Assembly (NCBI GenBank): GCA_017517865.1
Contig: JAFWYB010000052.1
Span: forward strand, 62,001 to 126,000
Direction: 5' to 3'
DNA length: 64,000 bases
Source: Clostridia bacterium
GTDB lineage: Bacteria > Bacillota > Clostridia > Oscillospirales > Acutalibacteraceae
A program made the translations under genes and the position numbers. Positions 15,668 through 25,466 of the stretch are shown here, piece by piece. Each line of letters starts with the position of its first letter. The first letter of the stretch is position 1. The notes beneath the pieces were generated by a model. The model was not told the origin of the DNA and made no database searches. It worked only from the letters and a program-made list of their open reading frames with translations.

Positions 15668-17338
15668 ATGTTAGAAATAGGTTCACTCGTTGACGGAAAA
15701 TATAAAATACTAAATAAAGTCGGCCAGGGCGGTATGAGTGTTGTTTATCTTGCGATGAATGAAAGAGCAAATAAACAGTGGGCAGTCAAAGAGGTCCGTA
15801 AAGATGGCGTACTCGATTTTGAATCGGTTAAGCAGGGCCTTGTTGCCGAAACCGATATACTAAAAAAGCTCAATCACCCCTATCTTCCCAGCATAGTTGA
15901 CGTTATTGACACTGATGATTCATTCATCATCATTATGGACTATATTCAGGGTAACTCACTCGATAAAGCCCTGAAGGAATTCGGTGCACAGCCGGAGGCC
16001 GATGTTATTGAATGGGCAAAAATGCTTTGCGATGTGCTCGAATATCTTCACACAAGAGAGCCGGCAATCATATACAGAGATATGAAGCCCGCAAATGTTA
16101 TGCTTAAGCCCGACGGTACGATTTCACTTATCGACTTCGGTACTGCAAGACAGCATAAGGCTTCAAAGGTTGAGGACACTACCTGTCTGGGTACGAGAGG
16201 CTATGCTGCTCCCGAACAATACGGCGGCATGGGTCAGACTGATGCAAGAACTGATATATATTGCCTTGGAGCAACAATATACCACCTTGTTACAGGTATG
16301 AATCCAGGTGAACCGCCTTATGAGATTTATCCGATAAGAAGTATAGATCCGGGTCTTTCTCCGGGCCTTGAGAAGATTATACTGAAATGTACTCAGAATG
16401 ACCCGAATATGAGATATCAGTCCTGCGCTGAGCTCAGATATGACCTTGAAAACTATCTGGTTGATGACGTTTCTGAAAGAAAGCGACTGAAAAAGAAGCT
16501 CAGTCTTTTTGCAGCTACCTGTATTATGAGTGTTGTTTTTGCTGCTGTTTCCGTATGGGGATATTTCTCTGCAGAATCCGCAAAAAAAGCAGACTTTGAG
16601 TTCAGACTTGCCAATGCGGACAGTGTGGAAGCCTATTACAGTGCAATACTTACAGACCCGACGAGAATTGAGGGCTATATAGGCAGTGACGGTTACCGCG
16701 GTATAGTTGATTTCCTTATAAAAGACGGTGTTCTTTCTGCAGGGGACGGCTCGGTTCTTACTCAGCTTGAGGTAGGCATCAGTGAAAAAGGTTCAGACGG
16801 AAACAACAAGACCGTCGATGTTCTCGAAAAGCTGAAGAAGGCTGATCCGGCAGGCTATCGCGATGTTTGCTATTACATCGGTGAAACTTATCTTTACTAT
16901 TACGACGTCAACGTAGCAAGCGACAGATATTCTTCAGCCGCAAAGTGGTTTAAGGAATCTGTTGAAAGCTATGATGTAGCTCAGGTTTACTGTGATATTT
17001 CCGCCTGCCTGCAGAAGATAAAAAAATATGATAACAATAAATTTGCAGGTAAGCTTTCAGAGGAATATATGAATCTCTGGAACGAGATAATTACCCTTCA
17101 TGACCGTGTAAGCGGAATGGATGATGATTTCAAAATTCTTGCATGGAAAGAAATTATCGGATTTATCAATGAATTCCCGCTGAATCTTCTTGAAGTAACC
17201 GGCAAGGCCGATATTATTTCTATGATTGATACCGTATCATCAGACCTTAACGGCGTTACCAGCATTTTCCAAAAAGACAATATTGCAGAGCTTAAGGATA
17301 GTATTTCCATGGCCCGTGCAAAAATTGAATCTATATAA
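15668..17338 (+). CDS. Membrane Ser/Thr protein kinase (PknB-like, without PASTA repeats)
   Basis: This 556-residue protein has an N-terminal Hanks-type kinase: glycine loop GQGGMSVVY (19-27), Lys41, the catalytic loop YRDMKPANV with Asp138, the DFG motif at Asp156, and the APEQYGG activation segment. Tyr replaces the usual His of HRD. One membrane segment lies at about 278-300, and about 250 residues are outside the cell. The outer part has no PASTA repeats; it is helix-rich with Tyr-rich repeats (YYIGETYLYYY, AAKWFKES) and may be TPR-like. It probably senses an envelope signal different from muropeptides. GAGGGGTG precedes the ATG. Confidence 0.9.
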   Translation: MLEIGSLVDGKYKILNKVGQGGMSVVYLAMNERANKQWAVKEVRKDGVLDFESVKQGLVAETDILKKLNHPYLPSIVDVIDTDDSFIIIMDYIQGNSLDKALKEFGAQPEADVIEWAKMLCDVLEYLHTREPAIIYRDMKPANVMLKPDGTISLIDFGTARQHKASKVEDTTCLGTRGYAAPEQYGGMGQTDARTDIYCLGATIYHLVTGMNPGEPPYEIYPIRSIDPGLSPGLEKIILKCTQNDPNMRYQSCAELRYDLENYLVDDVSERKRLKKKLSLFAATCIMSVVFAAVSVWGYFSAESAKKADFEFRLANADSVEAYYSAILTDPTRIEGYIGSDGYRGIVDFLIKDGVLSAGDGSVLTQLEVGISEKGSDGNNKTVDVLEKLKKADPAGYRDVCYYIGETYLYYYDVNVASDRYSSAAKWFKESVESYDVAQVYCDISACLQKIKKYDNNKFAGKLSEEYMNLWNEIITLHDRVSGMDDDFKILAWKEIIGFINEFPLNLLEVTGKADIISMIDTVSSDLNGVTSIFQKDNIAELKDSISMARAKIESI

Positions 17339-17351
17339 GGGGGTGCCGGAA

Positions 17352-17867
17352 ATGACATACGAATTATACAGATACATATTCATCGGCGGTTTGGCACTCT
17401 CAGTACTTATGCTTGTTCTTGCAGTCGTTATGTTCTTCACTATGGATATAAGACGGCTTGTTGGAGAATACAACGGTACTACAAAGCGTAAGGCTATTGA
17501 AAAAATACGTAAAAAGAGCAGCGGTGAGGCTACTACATCGGGTGATATAAGTAAATATGCACCTGTCAAGGCAGCTCCTTCAAAAAGCAAGCCCGCTCCT
17601 TCAAAGAGTAAAGCGGCTTCTAAAAAGAGCAAGCCCGCTGAGGATTACGCATCAGCAGAAACCTCAAAAATCAGGCCTCAGGACAGATACGACAGCTTTG
17701 CGGCACCTGAAACCACAGCTCTTTCGGATTATGACACACAGCAAAACGGTTATGCTGTTCAGGCACAGTATGAGGCACAGCAGATACAGTATCCTTACGT
17801 TTACCGTGATGATTTCATAATTGAAACAGATATTACCTATATTCACTCGGCAGAGGTGATAAGATGA
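17352..17867 (+). CDS. Small single-pass membrane protein with basic tail and ETT motif
   Basis: I do not recognise the family. ATG 17352 follows AAGGGGGTG and gives 171 residues; the frame is open further upstream but only over the end of the kinase gene. One membrane segment (about residues 8-30) is followed by a cytoplasmic tail rich in Lys, Ser, Ala and Pro (repeats of APSKSK) and then acidic, Gln/Tyr-rich sequence. The tail contains AETSK and PETTALSDYD, similar to the ETSVL/ETTVL repeats of the FHA protein. It could therefore be a substrate of the kinase and a ligand of the FHA domain. It overlaps the next gene by 4 nt (ATGA). Confidence 0.7.
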   Translation: MTYELYRYIFIGGLALSVLMLVLAVVMFFTMDIRRLVGEYNGTTKRKAIEKIRKKSSGEATTSGDISKYAPVKAAPSKSKPAPSKSKAASKKSKPAEDYASAETSKIRPQDRYDSFAAPETTALSDYDTQQNGYAVQAQYEAQQIQYPYVYRDDFIIETDITYIHSAEVIR

Positions 17868-18322
17868 GAGAGAATAAGTGCAGATTATATTCGAGAATTT
17901 CGCTGATTTTCTCAGTGATTTCTTCTCTTCCGATTCTGTTTTGCATTATGAATCCTCAAAGTGATAAAGACGAGAAAACCCTTGTCTTTATAGCTTCATC
18001 AGTGTTTTGGGCGGGGCTTATTGCAGAACAGGTTTTCATCTGGATGGCTAATTTTCAAAGAAAAAAGCTGTCCGAAAATGAGAAATCAGCTTATCCGGGA
18101 ATAATTTCATTTTTTAAAACAAAGCCCGGTAAGGTCTCAGACATCGTGCTGATAGTTTCCGTAACAGTGTTCGTTATTATGTCGGCAGCTAAAATCAGCG
18201 TGAATGTCGGTCAGTTTATCCTATTGTTTTTGATAGTTTTATCCTTCCGTTTTCACTGTATTACAAACGGTAAAAACTATTCATATAAATCAGAAAAAAA
18301 GAAAAGGGGAGCAAAATCATGA
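17864..18322 (+). CDS. Hypothetical membrane protein (four hydrophobic segments)
   Basis: This 152-residue protein shows four hydrophobic segments (about residues 9-28, 40-60, 90-110 and 115-135) and a Lys-rich C-terminus. No known family is apparent. It overlaps its neighbours on both sides by 4 nt, which implies strict translational coupling between the small membrane protein before it and the giant surface protein after it. Position suggests an accessory to the kinase/surface-protein system, but nothing in the sequence gives a function. Confidence 0.65.
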   Translation: MRENKCRLYSRISLIFSVISSLPILFCIMNPQSDKDEKTLVFIASSVFWAGLIAEQVFIWMANFQRKKLSENEKSAYPGIISFFKTKPGKVSDIVLIVSVTVFVIMSAAKISVNVGQFILLFLIVLSFRFHCITNGKNYSYKSEKKKRGAKS

Positions 18323-21300
18323 AATTTATATCAAAAAATTCAAGATTTGCAAAAATTTTAGCGGTAATTTTCAGCTTGCTTATGCTCATTACAGCAACTG
18401 ATTTACCCGTACTCGTCGGTGTTGTTGCATCAGCTGAAGGCGAGTTTACGGTTACCGTTACAGACAAAGCAACAGCTGCAGCTATCGACGGTGCAACTGT
18501 AACAATCACACCTGACGAGGCAACAGGCCTTTCAGAGCAGACCGGCACAACAGCTTCCGGCGTTGTTACTTTTGCTGATATCACCGAGTATTTCAGTAAC
18601 GGCGGTGCTGCTTTCAGTGCAACATATAAGGTTACTGCCGATATGTATGTAACTGTTGAAAAAACTGCAACAGTTACTGCTGAAGGTCTTAAGGTAGAGC
18701 TTAACAGAGTTGCCGTTACAGGTATTGAACTCGTCCCTTGTAATAAGAAGTATGATGGAAATACATATAGTGCTGTTGAGGTAAAAGGCACAATCGAAGG
18801 TGATGATGTTTATTTCAGCACCGACGGTGAAATCTTCTCAATGGAAGAAATTAAGCTCACATATCCTTCAGACAGCAAAAAGGTATGGGTAAAGGTTGAA
18901 AGAGCCGGTTATGAAAGCTTTATAGGCTCAGTTGAAGCAGTTATTCAGAAAGCAGACTTGGTTGAAAATCTGGATATCACCATCACACCTTACACAGGTG
19001 AATATGACGGCAGTGCGCATAAGGTGGCAACAATTACAAAAAATCCCAATAAGAATATTGTTATTGAATGCAGCACTGACGGAGGAAATACATACTACAC
19101 AGTAACAGATGAAAATCCTCTTCCCACAATAACCGAACCGGGCACAAAAGAATTTTTAATCAGAGCGACAGCCGAGCATCATAACGTTTACAGCGCTGGA
19201 TACACCGCTAAGATTGACAATGCAACTATCAAGTCAGACGACTACACAGTTGAGGTTTACGGCGGTAAAGACGGCGCAGTCTATGATACTAAAACTCATG
19301 ATGCTGTAACAGTTACAGCTGACGATTTTAAGGTTTGGTACAGTACTGACGGCGGCAATACATATGAAGAAGAAGTTCCAACAGTATGTGATGTTACTGA
19401 GCTCACTGTTTATATCAAGCTTACACGCGACCATTACAACGACCTTGTGCTTGACCCCGTTGTTGTTAAAGTTTTAAAAGCTGATATTGACCCCGAATCC
19501 ATTACAATCAAAGGCTTCAACGGTACTTACAAGCCCGAAATGGCAATTCCTGCAGTTGAATCAATTTCAGGTGTTCTTCCTACCGATGTGCTTACTTATG
19601 CTAAAAAAGGCGGTTCCTTCAGCAGCACCAAGCCTATAATCGATGAGGTTGCCGATGAAGGTACATATACAGTAAAAATAGACAGAGGCTCAAATTATAA
19701 CACACTTGATATTGATTTTGAGGTTAAGGTATCACCTGCCAAGCTTGCAATTGCTTTTGGCGAAGTTAATGCTTCATATATTTATAAAGAAGATAATAAT
19801 TTCACAAATGCAGTAAAGGATTTCCTTATCTTTGATGAAGAAACACAGGAAAATGTCAACATTACAGGCAAAGATACGGAAGAGCTCAACGATAATCTTG
19901 TCTACTCTCTTGAGAATATAGACGGTGCAACTGCCGAAATCGTTGAAGATTCAGGCTGTGTTACCTATGAAACTGTAGGTAAAATAAAGGTTAAGGCTAC
20001 CTTTAAGGAAAATTCACTCAAAAACTATGAATTCAACCTTGTTGATGATGCCATTTATTATGAAACTGAGGTTGTTTATATTACCACGCCCGAGTTTACA
20101 GTTACAGCTCCTGATTATACAGATGCAGATAAAGTAGAATGGTATAAGGGCGATGTTGAAATTAAAGCTGAGGGCTGGGAAATCATTGAAAACAGTAACG
20201 CTCTCGGTCAAACCGCTTGGGCAGCAACTGTTACTAAGTCTGAGGCTGGTGTTTATGATGCAGTAAAGGTTGCCTTTAGAAACAGCGACGGTGAAATTTC
20301 AGACGTAGTAGCGATTGACAAATTTGCTATTGATTTGGAAAATCCCACTGTTGAGGGCTTTGAGATTTCTCTTTGGGATCAGGCTGTTGACAAGGTTATT
20401 AACTTCCTTTCATTCGGAGTTTTTGCTAATGACAATGTTAAGGTAAAGGTTTATGTTTCAGATACTGAGCCCGCATCAGGCATTAAAGAGGTTGCTCTCT
20501 ATATAGGTACAGAATCAACAGACGAAGCTTATGCTGTAAGCACTGAAATCGAGACGGACGAAAAAGGAAAGTATGCAGAGTTTACTCTTCCGGAAAGTGC
20601 AATTGCCGAGGATTCAAAATATGTTGCAGTTATTTCGGCAAAGGTTACCGATAATGTAGGCAATGTTAATGAGAATGCAACCGTTCTTAATGATGCAAAC
20701 TCTAATATCGGAGAAGGCAACAGCGGCTTGCTTATGATTGAAAATATCAAGCCTGTTGTTTCTGATGTTTCCTACGAAACAAGAAACAATAAGACAGAAA
20801 CAACAATAAAGGTTGAAGGTCCGAATGGCTCAGAAAACGATAAGACGGTTCTTGTTTATGATGCCCATGCAGATGTTGTTTTCTATGCAGAAGACCCGGA
20901 TTCAGGTATTGCCGATATTACAGTTACAATCAACGGAGCGCCTGTAGCATTTGAAAAAGATTACGGTGAAGTTGAAGCTCCGGATAATAAAACGGCTGAT
21001 ACATTCAAGCAGAAAATTTCCTTCTCCACAGAGGGCTTTGAGGCTGACGACAACGGCAGATACTTGATTGAATACAGTGTAACAGACAACGCCGGTAATG
21101 TATCAGGCGATGAATATGAGATTTATCAGGATTTAACTGCTCCCGTTATCACTGATATCAGATTTACTGTTGATAAAGAAGGCAATACAGACATTAAGAA
21201 TGAAGCACTTACTGACGAATCAACCGAAGAAGATGTAAATCTTCATATTGACGATTTCGGTTACTACTTCAATAAAACGGTATATGCACAGATTACTGCA

Positions 21301-23829
21301 GAAGATATTGTTTCCGACAAAGAGCTTATCGTCGGTCTCAAGTCAATCACTTATGTTATCGTAAATCTTGATACCCACGAAGAAACTGAGGTTACAAAAG
21401 ATGTAAGCGGCGAAAAAGCAACAATCACAGTTGCAATTGAGCCCAGCAGAAGATTCCAGATTTATGCTTATGCAACAGACCTTCTCGAAAACAGTCTTCC
21501 CGGTGGTGATAAGGGTTATGCTGCAGGTGAAAATGCTTATAATCCCGCAGATTATAACACTGCTTATGCCGAGGCAGAAGAACTCAAGGGTTATGTGTAC
21601 CCCAACGCAACAATTGTTGAAAGTGAGGAAAAACATCTTGAAGAGGGCAAGCATATCACAATTGCTCTTCCCAAAACCTCATATAAACAGAATGACGGTA
21701 CGCCTCTTTATGCAAAGAATGTAAAGATTGATGTTAAGGTTGTGGATACATATTCAGGTATCCGTGCTATTGAATGGTTTGTCAAGGCTCCTTACGATAC
21801 AGATAACAATTACTCAGGCTCAGTTACCGTTCCTAACTCTGTTTCAGGAAATAGCCTTGACGGTTGGGCATTAACAAGAGGTGAGAGAAACCTTATTTCT
21901 GAAATGAGCAGAACATTTACTGTTAAAAACAACAGTAATGACATTGAGCTCACAGTTAAAATGACTGACAGAGCAGGTAACGAAAGCATTCAGACAGTTA
22001 AGTTCGGTATCGACAAAACTGTTCCCGTTATCGCAATAACCTACGGCAACGACGAAATTCACGATGAAGAGTATGTTGACTACTTCAGAACAAACCGTAC
22101 CGCAACGGTTACAATCACCGAAAGAAACTTCAGAGCTGAAAATGTAAGCTATGCAATTACAAATACAGACGGAGTTATTCCCGGTATTAACCTTAGAAGT
22201 GCAGAGGCATGGAAGACAAAGACTGATAAATCAAATCCCGACAACACAACACATACTGCTGTTGTTAAGTTCACTGCAGACGGCGATTACACCTTTGATA
22301 TTTCCTGTGTTGACAATGCAGATCATGCTTCAAACAAGGTTCCTCAGCATAAATTTACAATTGACAAGACTCTTCCCATAATAACTGTTGTTTACGACAA
22401 TAACTCCGCTCGTAACGGCAACTATTATAAGGCAAAGCGTACTGCAACAATCACAGTTAAGGAACACAACTTTGACCCTGCAAGAGTTGTAATCAGCGGC
22501 ACCTCAACAGATGCACCTTTCCCGACTTTAAGCAGTTGGAGAAACGACGGTGACATCCACGTTGCAACACTTTCCTACACTCAGGATTCAAAATATACCT
22601 TTGATATTGCAATGCGCGATATGGCGGGTAACGGCTCGGCTGATTTTGCACAGCAGGAATTCTACATTGATACCACATTACCTGAGGTTTACCTCACCGG
22701 TATAGTTGACGAGTCAGCAAATGCAGACGACGGCAACATCGGTTTCGTACTCGGTGCAACAGATAAGAACTTTGATATCTTCACACCTTCCGTAAGCGCA
22801 ATTATCCTTAAGGACGGTAAGGTTGTAGTTGAAAATGTATCAGTCGGCAGAATTTCCAATATCACAAACGGTAAGGAATTCAGAGTTAACAACATTGAAG
22901 CTGACGGTATTTACAGTGTATATTGCACAGTAATAGACAAGGCAGGTAATGCTTACAATCAGGTGCTTCTTGAAAATGAAGCAGGCGACCGTGTTAAGGA
23001 AGCACGCAGTCAGTCAGGTGATATCGTAACCTTCTCAGTAAACCGTGACGGTTCGGTATTCGCTCTCGACGGTTACACAAGCAACCTCACGAAGGATTAC
23101 TATGTATCGGATGTTACAGAGTATGTAACTATTATTGAAATCAATGCTGACCCGATTAAGGAAAAATCAATCACCGTAAACGGTAAGAAGATTAAGGAAA
23201 ACACAGACTATACCGTAACATCTGCCAACAACTCCTCTTCATGGTATAAATACACTTATAAGATTGATAAGAGCGTATTTGAAAAAGAGGGTGAATACAA
23301 TGTTGTTGTTTCCACAAAGGACAAGGCTGACAATTCAGCATTCAGTGATATAAAGGACGCTGCGGTTAAGTTTGTTGTTGACAGAACGGCTCCTGTTGTT
23401 ACTGTTGCCGGCCTTGAAACAGACGGTAAGTATCAGACTTCTCTTCAGCAGGTGCTCCTTATTCCGAAGGATGACGGCGGTATGCTCAAGAGCGTTGTTG
23501 TAAGAACTGTTGACAATGAAGGTAATATTCTTAAGGAGATTGTAAATCTTGCAGGTGAAGACCTTGATAAGGCTATCGAAGAAGGTCAGATTTCATTTAA
23601 CCTTGAAGAGGGCGTCCGTCAGCGTGTTCAGATTATCTGTGAAGACTTCGCAGGTAATATCAGCGGCTCATCAGATGAAGAATGCTACTCAAACGTAACA
23701 GTTTCTTCAAGTGCATTTACCATCTTCTGGGTAACAGACAGCCTCAGATGGGGTGTAATAGGTGGCGCAACGCTTCTTATACTTGCAGTTGTATTTATTA
23801 TAATTGCTAAAAAACGTAAAAACAGATAA
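18319..23829 (+). CDS. Giant membrane-anchored surface protein with Ig-like repeats
   Basis: The product is 1836 residues. It has a signal peptide (about 1-39), then a Cna-B/carboxypeptidase-regulatory-like beta domain (about 40-130), MBG-like repeats containing YTGEYDGSAH (about 130-480), and then many bacterial Ig-like domains recognisable by repeated TDNAGN, TDRAGN and DKAGN strands. It ends with a membrane helix (about 1808-1829) and KKRKNR, with no LPxTG motif, so it stays in the membrane. Such proteins usually act in adhesion or as long stalks. Being last in the kinase/phosphatase operon, it may be the sensed or regulated surface element. Its start overlaps the preceding stop by 4 nt. 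Confidence 0.82.
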   Translation: MKFISKNSRFAKILAVIFSLLMLITATDLPVLVGVVASAEGEFTVTVTDKATAAAIDGATVTITPDEATGLSEQTGTTASGVVTFADITEYFSNGGAAFSATYKVTADMYVTVEKTATVTAEGLKVELNRVAVTGIELVPCNKKYDGNTYSAVEVKGTIEGDDVYFSTDGEIFSMEEIKLTYPSDSKKVWVKVERAGYESFIGSVEAVIQKADLVENLDITITPYTGEYDGSAHKVATITKNPNKNIVIECSTDGGNTYYTVTDENPLPTITEPGTKEFLIRATAEHHNVYSAGYTAKIDNATIKSDDYTVEVYGGKDGAVYDTKTHDAVTVTADDFKVWYSTDGGNTYEEEVPTVCDVTELTVYIKLTRDHYNDLVLDPVVVKVLKADIDPESITIKGFNGTYKPEMAIPAVESISGVLPTDVLTYAKKGGSFSSTKPIIDEVADEGTYTVKIDRGSNYNTLDIDFEVKVSPAKLAIAFGEVNASYIYKEDNNFTNAVKDFLIFDEETQENVNITGKDTEELNDNLVYSLENIDGATAEIVEDSGCVTYETVGKIKVKATFKENSLKNYEFNLVDDAIYYETEVVYITTPEFTVTAPDYTDADKVEWYKGDVEIKAEGWEIIENSNALGQTAWAATVTKSEAGVYDAVKVAFRNSDGEISDVVAIDKFAIDLENPTVEGFEISLWDQAVDKVINFLSFGVFANDNVKVKVYVSDTEPASGIKEVALYIGTESTDEAYAVSTEIETDEKGKYAEFTLPESAIAEDSKYVAVISAKVTDNVGNVNENATVLNDANSNIGEGNSGLLMIENIKPVVSDVSYETRNNKTETTIKVEGPNGSENDKTVLVYDAHADVVFYAEDPDSGIADITVTINGAPVAFEKDYGEVEAPDNKTADTFKQKISFSTEGFEADDNGRYLIEYSVTDNAGNVSGDEYEIYQDLTAPVITDIRFTVDKEGNTDIKNEALTDESTEEDVNLHIDDFGYYFNKTVYAQITAEDIVSDKELIVGLKSITYVIVNLDTHEETEVTKDVSGEKATITVAIEPSRRFQIYAYATDLLENSLPGGDKGYAAGENAYNPADYNTAYAEAEELKGYVYPNATIVESEEKHLEEGKHITIALPKTSYKQNDGTPLYAKNVKIDVKVVDTYSGIRAIEWFVKAPYDTDNNYSGSVTVPNSVSGNSLDGWALTRGERNLISEMSRTFTVKNNSNDIELTVKMTDRAGNESIQTVKFGIDKTVPVIAITYGNDEIHDEEYVDYFRTNRTATVTITERNFRAENVSYAITNTDGVIPGINLRSAEAWKTKTDKSNPDNTTHTAVVKFTADGDYTFDISCVDNADHASNKVPQHKFTIDKTLPIITVVYDNNSARNGNYYKAKRTATITVKEHNFDPARVVISGTSTDAPFPTLSSWRNDGDIHVATLSYTQDSKYTFDIAMRDMAGNGSADFAQQEFYIDTTLPEVYLTGIVDESANADDGNIGFVLGATDKNFDIFTPSVSAIILKDGKVVVENVSVGRISNITNGKEFRVNNIEADGIYSVYCTVIDKAGNAYNQVLLENEAGDRVKEARSQSGDIVTFSVNRDGSVFALDGYTSNLTKDYYVSDVTEYVTIIEINADPIKEKSITVNGKKIKENTDYTVTSANNSSSWYKYTYKIDKSVFEKEGEYNVVVSTKDKADNSAFSDIKDAAVKFVVDRTAPVVTVAGLETDGKYQTSLQQVLLIPKDDGGMLKSVVVRTVDNEGNILKEIVNLAGEDLDKAIEEGQISFNLEEGVRQRVQIICEDFAGNISGSSDEECYSNVTVSSSAFTIFWVTDSLRWGVIGGATLLILAVVFIIIAKKRKNR

Positions 23830-23835
23830 ATCATA

Positions 23836-23866
23836 AAAATAGAGCGGTTTTAAACCGCTCTATTTT
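23836..23866. terminator. Bidirectional terminator after the surface-protein operon
   Basis: A 15-bp perfect stem (AAAATAGAGCGGTTT and its complement) is followed by TTTT. It separates the rightward operon from the leftward zinc-ribbon gene. Confidence 0.82.
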
Positions 23867-23903
23867 TTAGTGAAAATTAAAAACTGTTGAAAAGGCTTTT
23901 CGT

Positions 23904-24113
23904 TTATGTATTAAAATAAGCCTTGATTTTCTCAACAGAAAAAGGACTCTTGTTTTTTTCCGGCTTTGTTGCAGCTTCGTTGATTTTTTTATCGGGATAC
24001 GGTATAGCCTCAAGATCCTTTATTCTGGGCTCCTCATCAGAGGGCGTGTTGCCGCAAAGAGGGCAACGGGTATATGTTTCAGGTAAATCTACGTTGCAAT
24101 GTTTACATCTCAT
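23904..24113 (-). CDS. Small zinc-ribbon protein
   Basis: This 69-residue protein begins with a CxxC-x9-CxxC zinc ribbon (CKHC and CPLC, residues 3-19) followed by a charged, Lys/Glu-rich tail. The ATG at 24113 lies inside the end of the upstream gene (11-nt overlap), with GGAG about 9 nt upstream, so the two are translationally coupled. A longer frame starting at 24146 lacks a ribosome site. Similar short zinc-ribbon proteins often sit next to condensation-like acyltransferases in clostridia; its role is unknown. Confidence 0.65.
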   Translation of the reverse strand: MRCKHCNVDLPETYTRCPLCGNTPSDEEPRIKDLEAIPYPDKKINEAATKPEKNKSPFSVEKIKAYFNT

Positions 24114-25374
24114 TTTTGTTAACTCCGTTTCCGTGACTGCTTTCAATTCTTATGTCGAGTCCCAGACCGCTGAGAACTCTTACGCATTCCATAGGCCAGG
24201 TCGTATCGTGGCTGCAAAGCGAGAAGCAAAGATTAAACATACCGTTATAGCTAAGTGACGAGCAGGTGCAAACAAGTCCGTAGCCGCTTGTGTCGCCGTT
24301 TACTCCTTCAATTTTCACAACCTTGCCTTTTAACTTTTCGTTCATTTCTGCTTCACCGGTGTTTGTCATAATAGTTGTGTTTGCCTTGTGGCTCTTATGC
24401 TGCATCATTCGTATAACGGGCAGCTTGATAAAGTTTGGCACAATTCTGACAACCGGGTTAGATGAAAGTGCTGAGTATCTGTTAAGCATTTTCTGAAGAT
24501 TTTCAACCTCAAGCTTTTTCTTGAGCTGACCTTTTATTTCCTCGCATATTTCATCAAAGCTCCAGTCTGTTCTGCCCTTTGTGTCAAAGATAATTTCAAC
24601 CTGAATTGTGAAATTTCTTACACTGTCGGTGGGGAAAATTTTTCTGAGGTTTACGGGTATGCCTATTACAATCGGCAGAGTTATGGGCTTAGTTGCTTGC
24701 CTGACTGTGCCGAGAATAAGTGCAGTCGAAAGGAATTCCGTAACACTCATATCCTTGCCTTTTGCTTCCGCCTTAATTTGTTCGGTGGGAATACTCATAA
24801 AAATCAGCTGAAGGAATCCCTTTTCAATGGGTGTTTCAAGCTGATAGGCTGTTACTGAATTGTCAGCGGCCTTTTCACCGCCCTTTACAGCATACCTCTT
24901 AAAGGCATTTTCAATATCCTCGGTTTTTTCAAAGCTGTAAGGTGCATCGGGGTTTTCACAAAGCTCAGTATATCTTTCGAGAAGTGCACCGAAATATACA
25001 CCCATACCCTTGCCGTCGGTAACGTGGTGAGCGATTTCTACGGTTATGCGGTTTTTATAATAAAGAACCCTGAAATCAGGCCGTCCGTCTCCGCGGTACG
25101 TAATAGGAAGGACGGGTCTTGAATGTTCCTGCATAATTTCGGGCAAAGTGTCAACCTGTTCCTGATAATTCCAGAAAAAGCCCTTTTTAAGGCAACTGTA
25201 AACGCTCGGGAAACGGGGGATAAGGTCGGCAACCGCTTTTGTAAGCAACTCAGGGTTGATATCTCCTGTCGTAAGGTTCGCCGATGTACGGAAGGTACGT
25301 CCCCATCTTTTTGAACTCAGAGATGTGAACATAATTGATGCTGTGTCAATCTTCATCCATTTATACTTTTGCAT
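24103..25374 (-). CDS. Condensation-domain/alcohol acetyltransferase-like acyltransferase
   Basis: This 423-residue protein has the HHxxxDG-type active-site motif as AHHVTDGKG (about residue 117) and the general layout of CoA-dependent acyltransferases and PapA/alcohol acetyltransferases. No adenylation, carrier or thioesterase domain is attached, and no nonribosomal synthetase genes are near, so it is likely a stand-alone acyltransferase acting on an unknown alcohol or lipid. An ATG three codons upstream (25383) is possible, but AGGA lies 8 nt before the ATG at 25374. It is coupled to the zinc-ribbon gene by overlap. Confidence 0.7.
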   Translation of the reverse strand: MQKYKWMKIDTASIMFTSLSSKRWGRTFRTSANLTTGDINPELLTKAVADLIPRFPSVYSCLKKGFFWNYQEQVDTLPEIMQEHSRPVLPITYRGDGRPDFRVLYYKNRITVEIAHHVTDGKGMGVYFGALLERYTELCENPDAPYSFEKTEDIENAFKRYAVKGGEKAADNSVTAYQLETPIEKGFLQLIFMSIPTEQIKAEAKGKDMSVTEFLSTALILGTVRQATKPITLPIVIGIPVNLRKIFPTDSVRNFTIQVEIIFDTKGRTDWSFDEICEEIKGQLKKKLEVENLQKMLNRYSALSSNPVVRIVPNFIKLPVIRMMQHKSHKANTTIMTNTGEAEMNEKLKGKVVKIEGVNGDTSGYGLVCTCSSLSYNGMFNLCFSLCSHDTTWPMECVRVLSGLGLDIRIESSHGNGVNKNEM

Positions 25375-25466
25375 TTTTGTCATCCTAACGGTTTAAAATA
25401 TATAAATAAAATTATATCATTGTATAAATTTACTGTCAATAAAGATATGGAATAATAATTGAAAAT

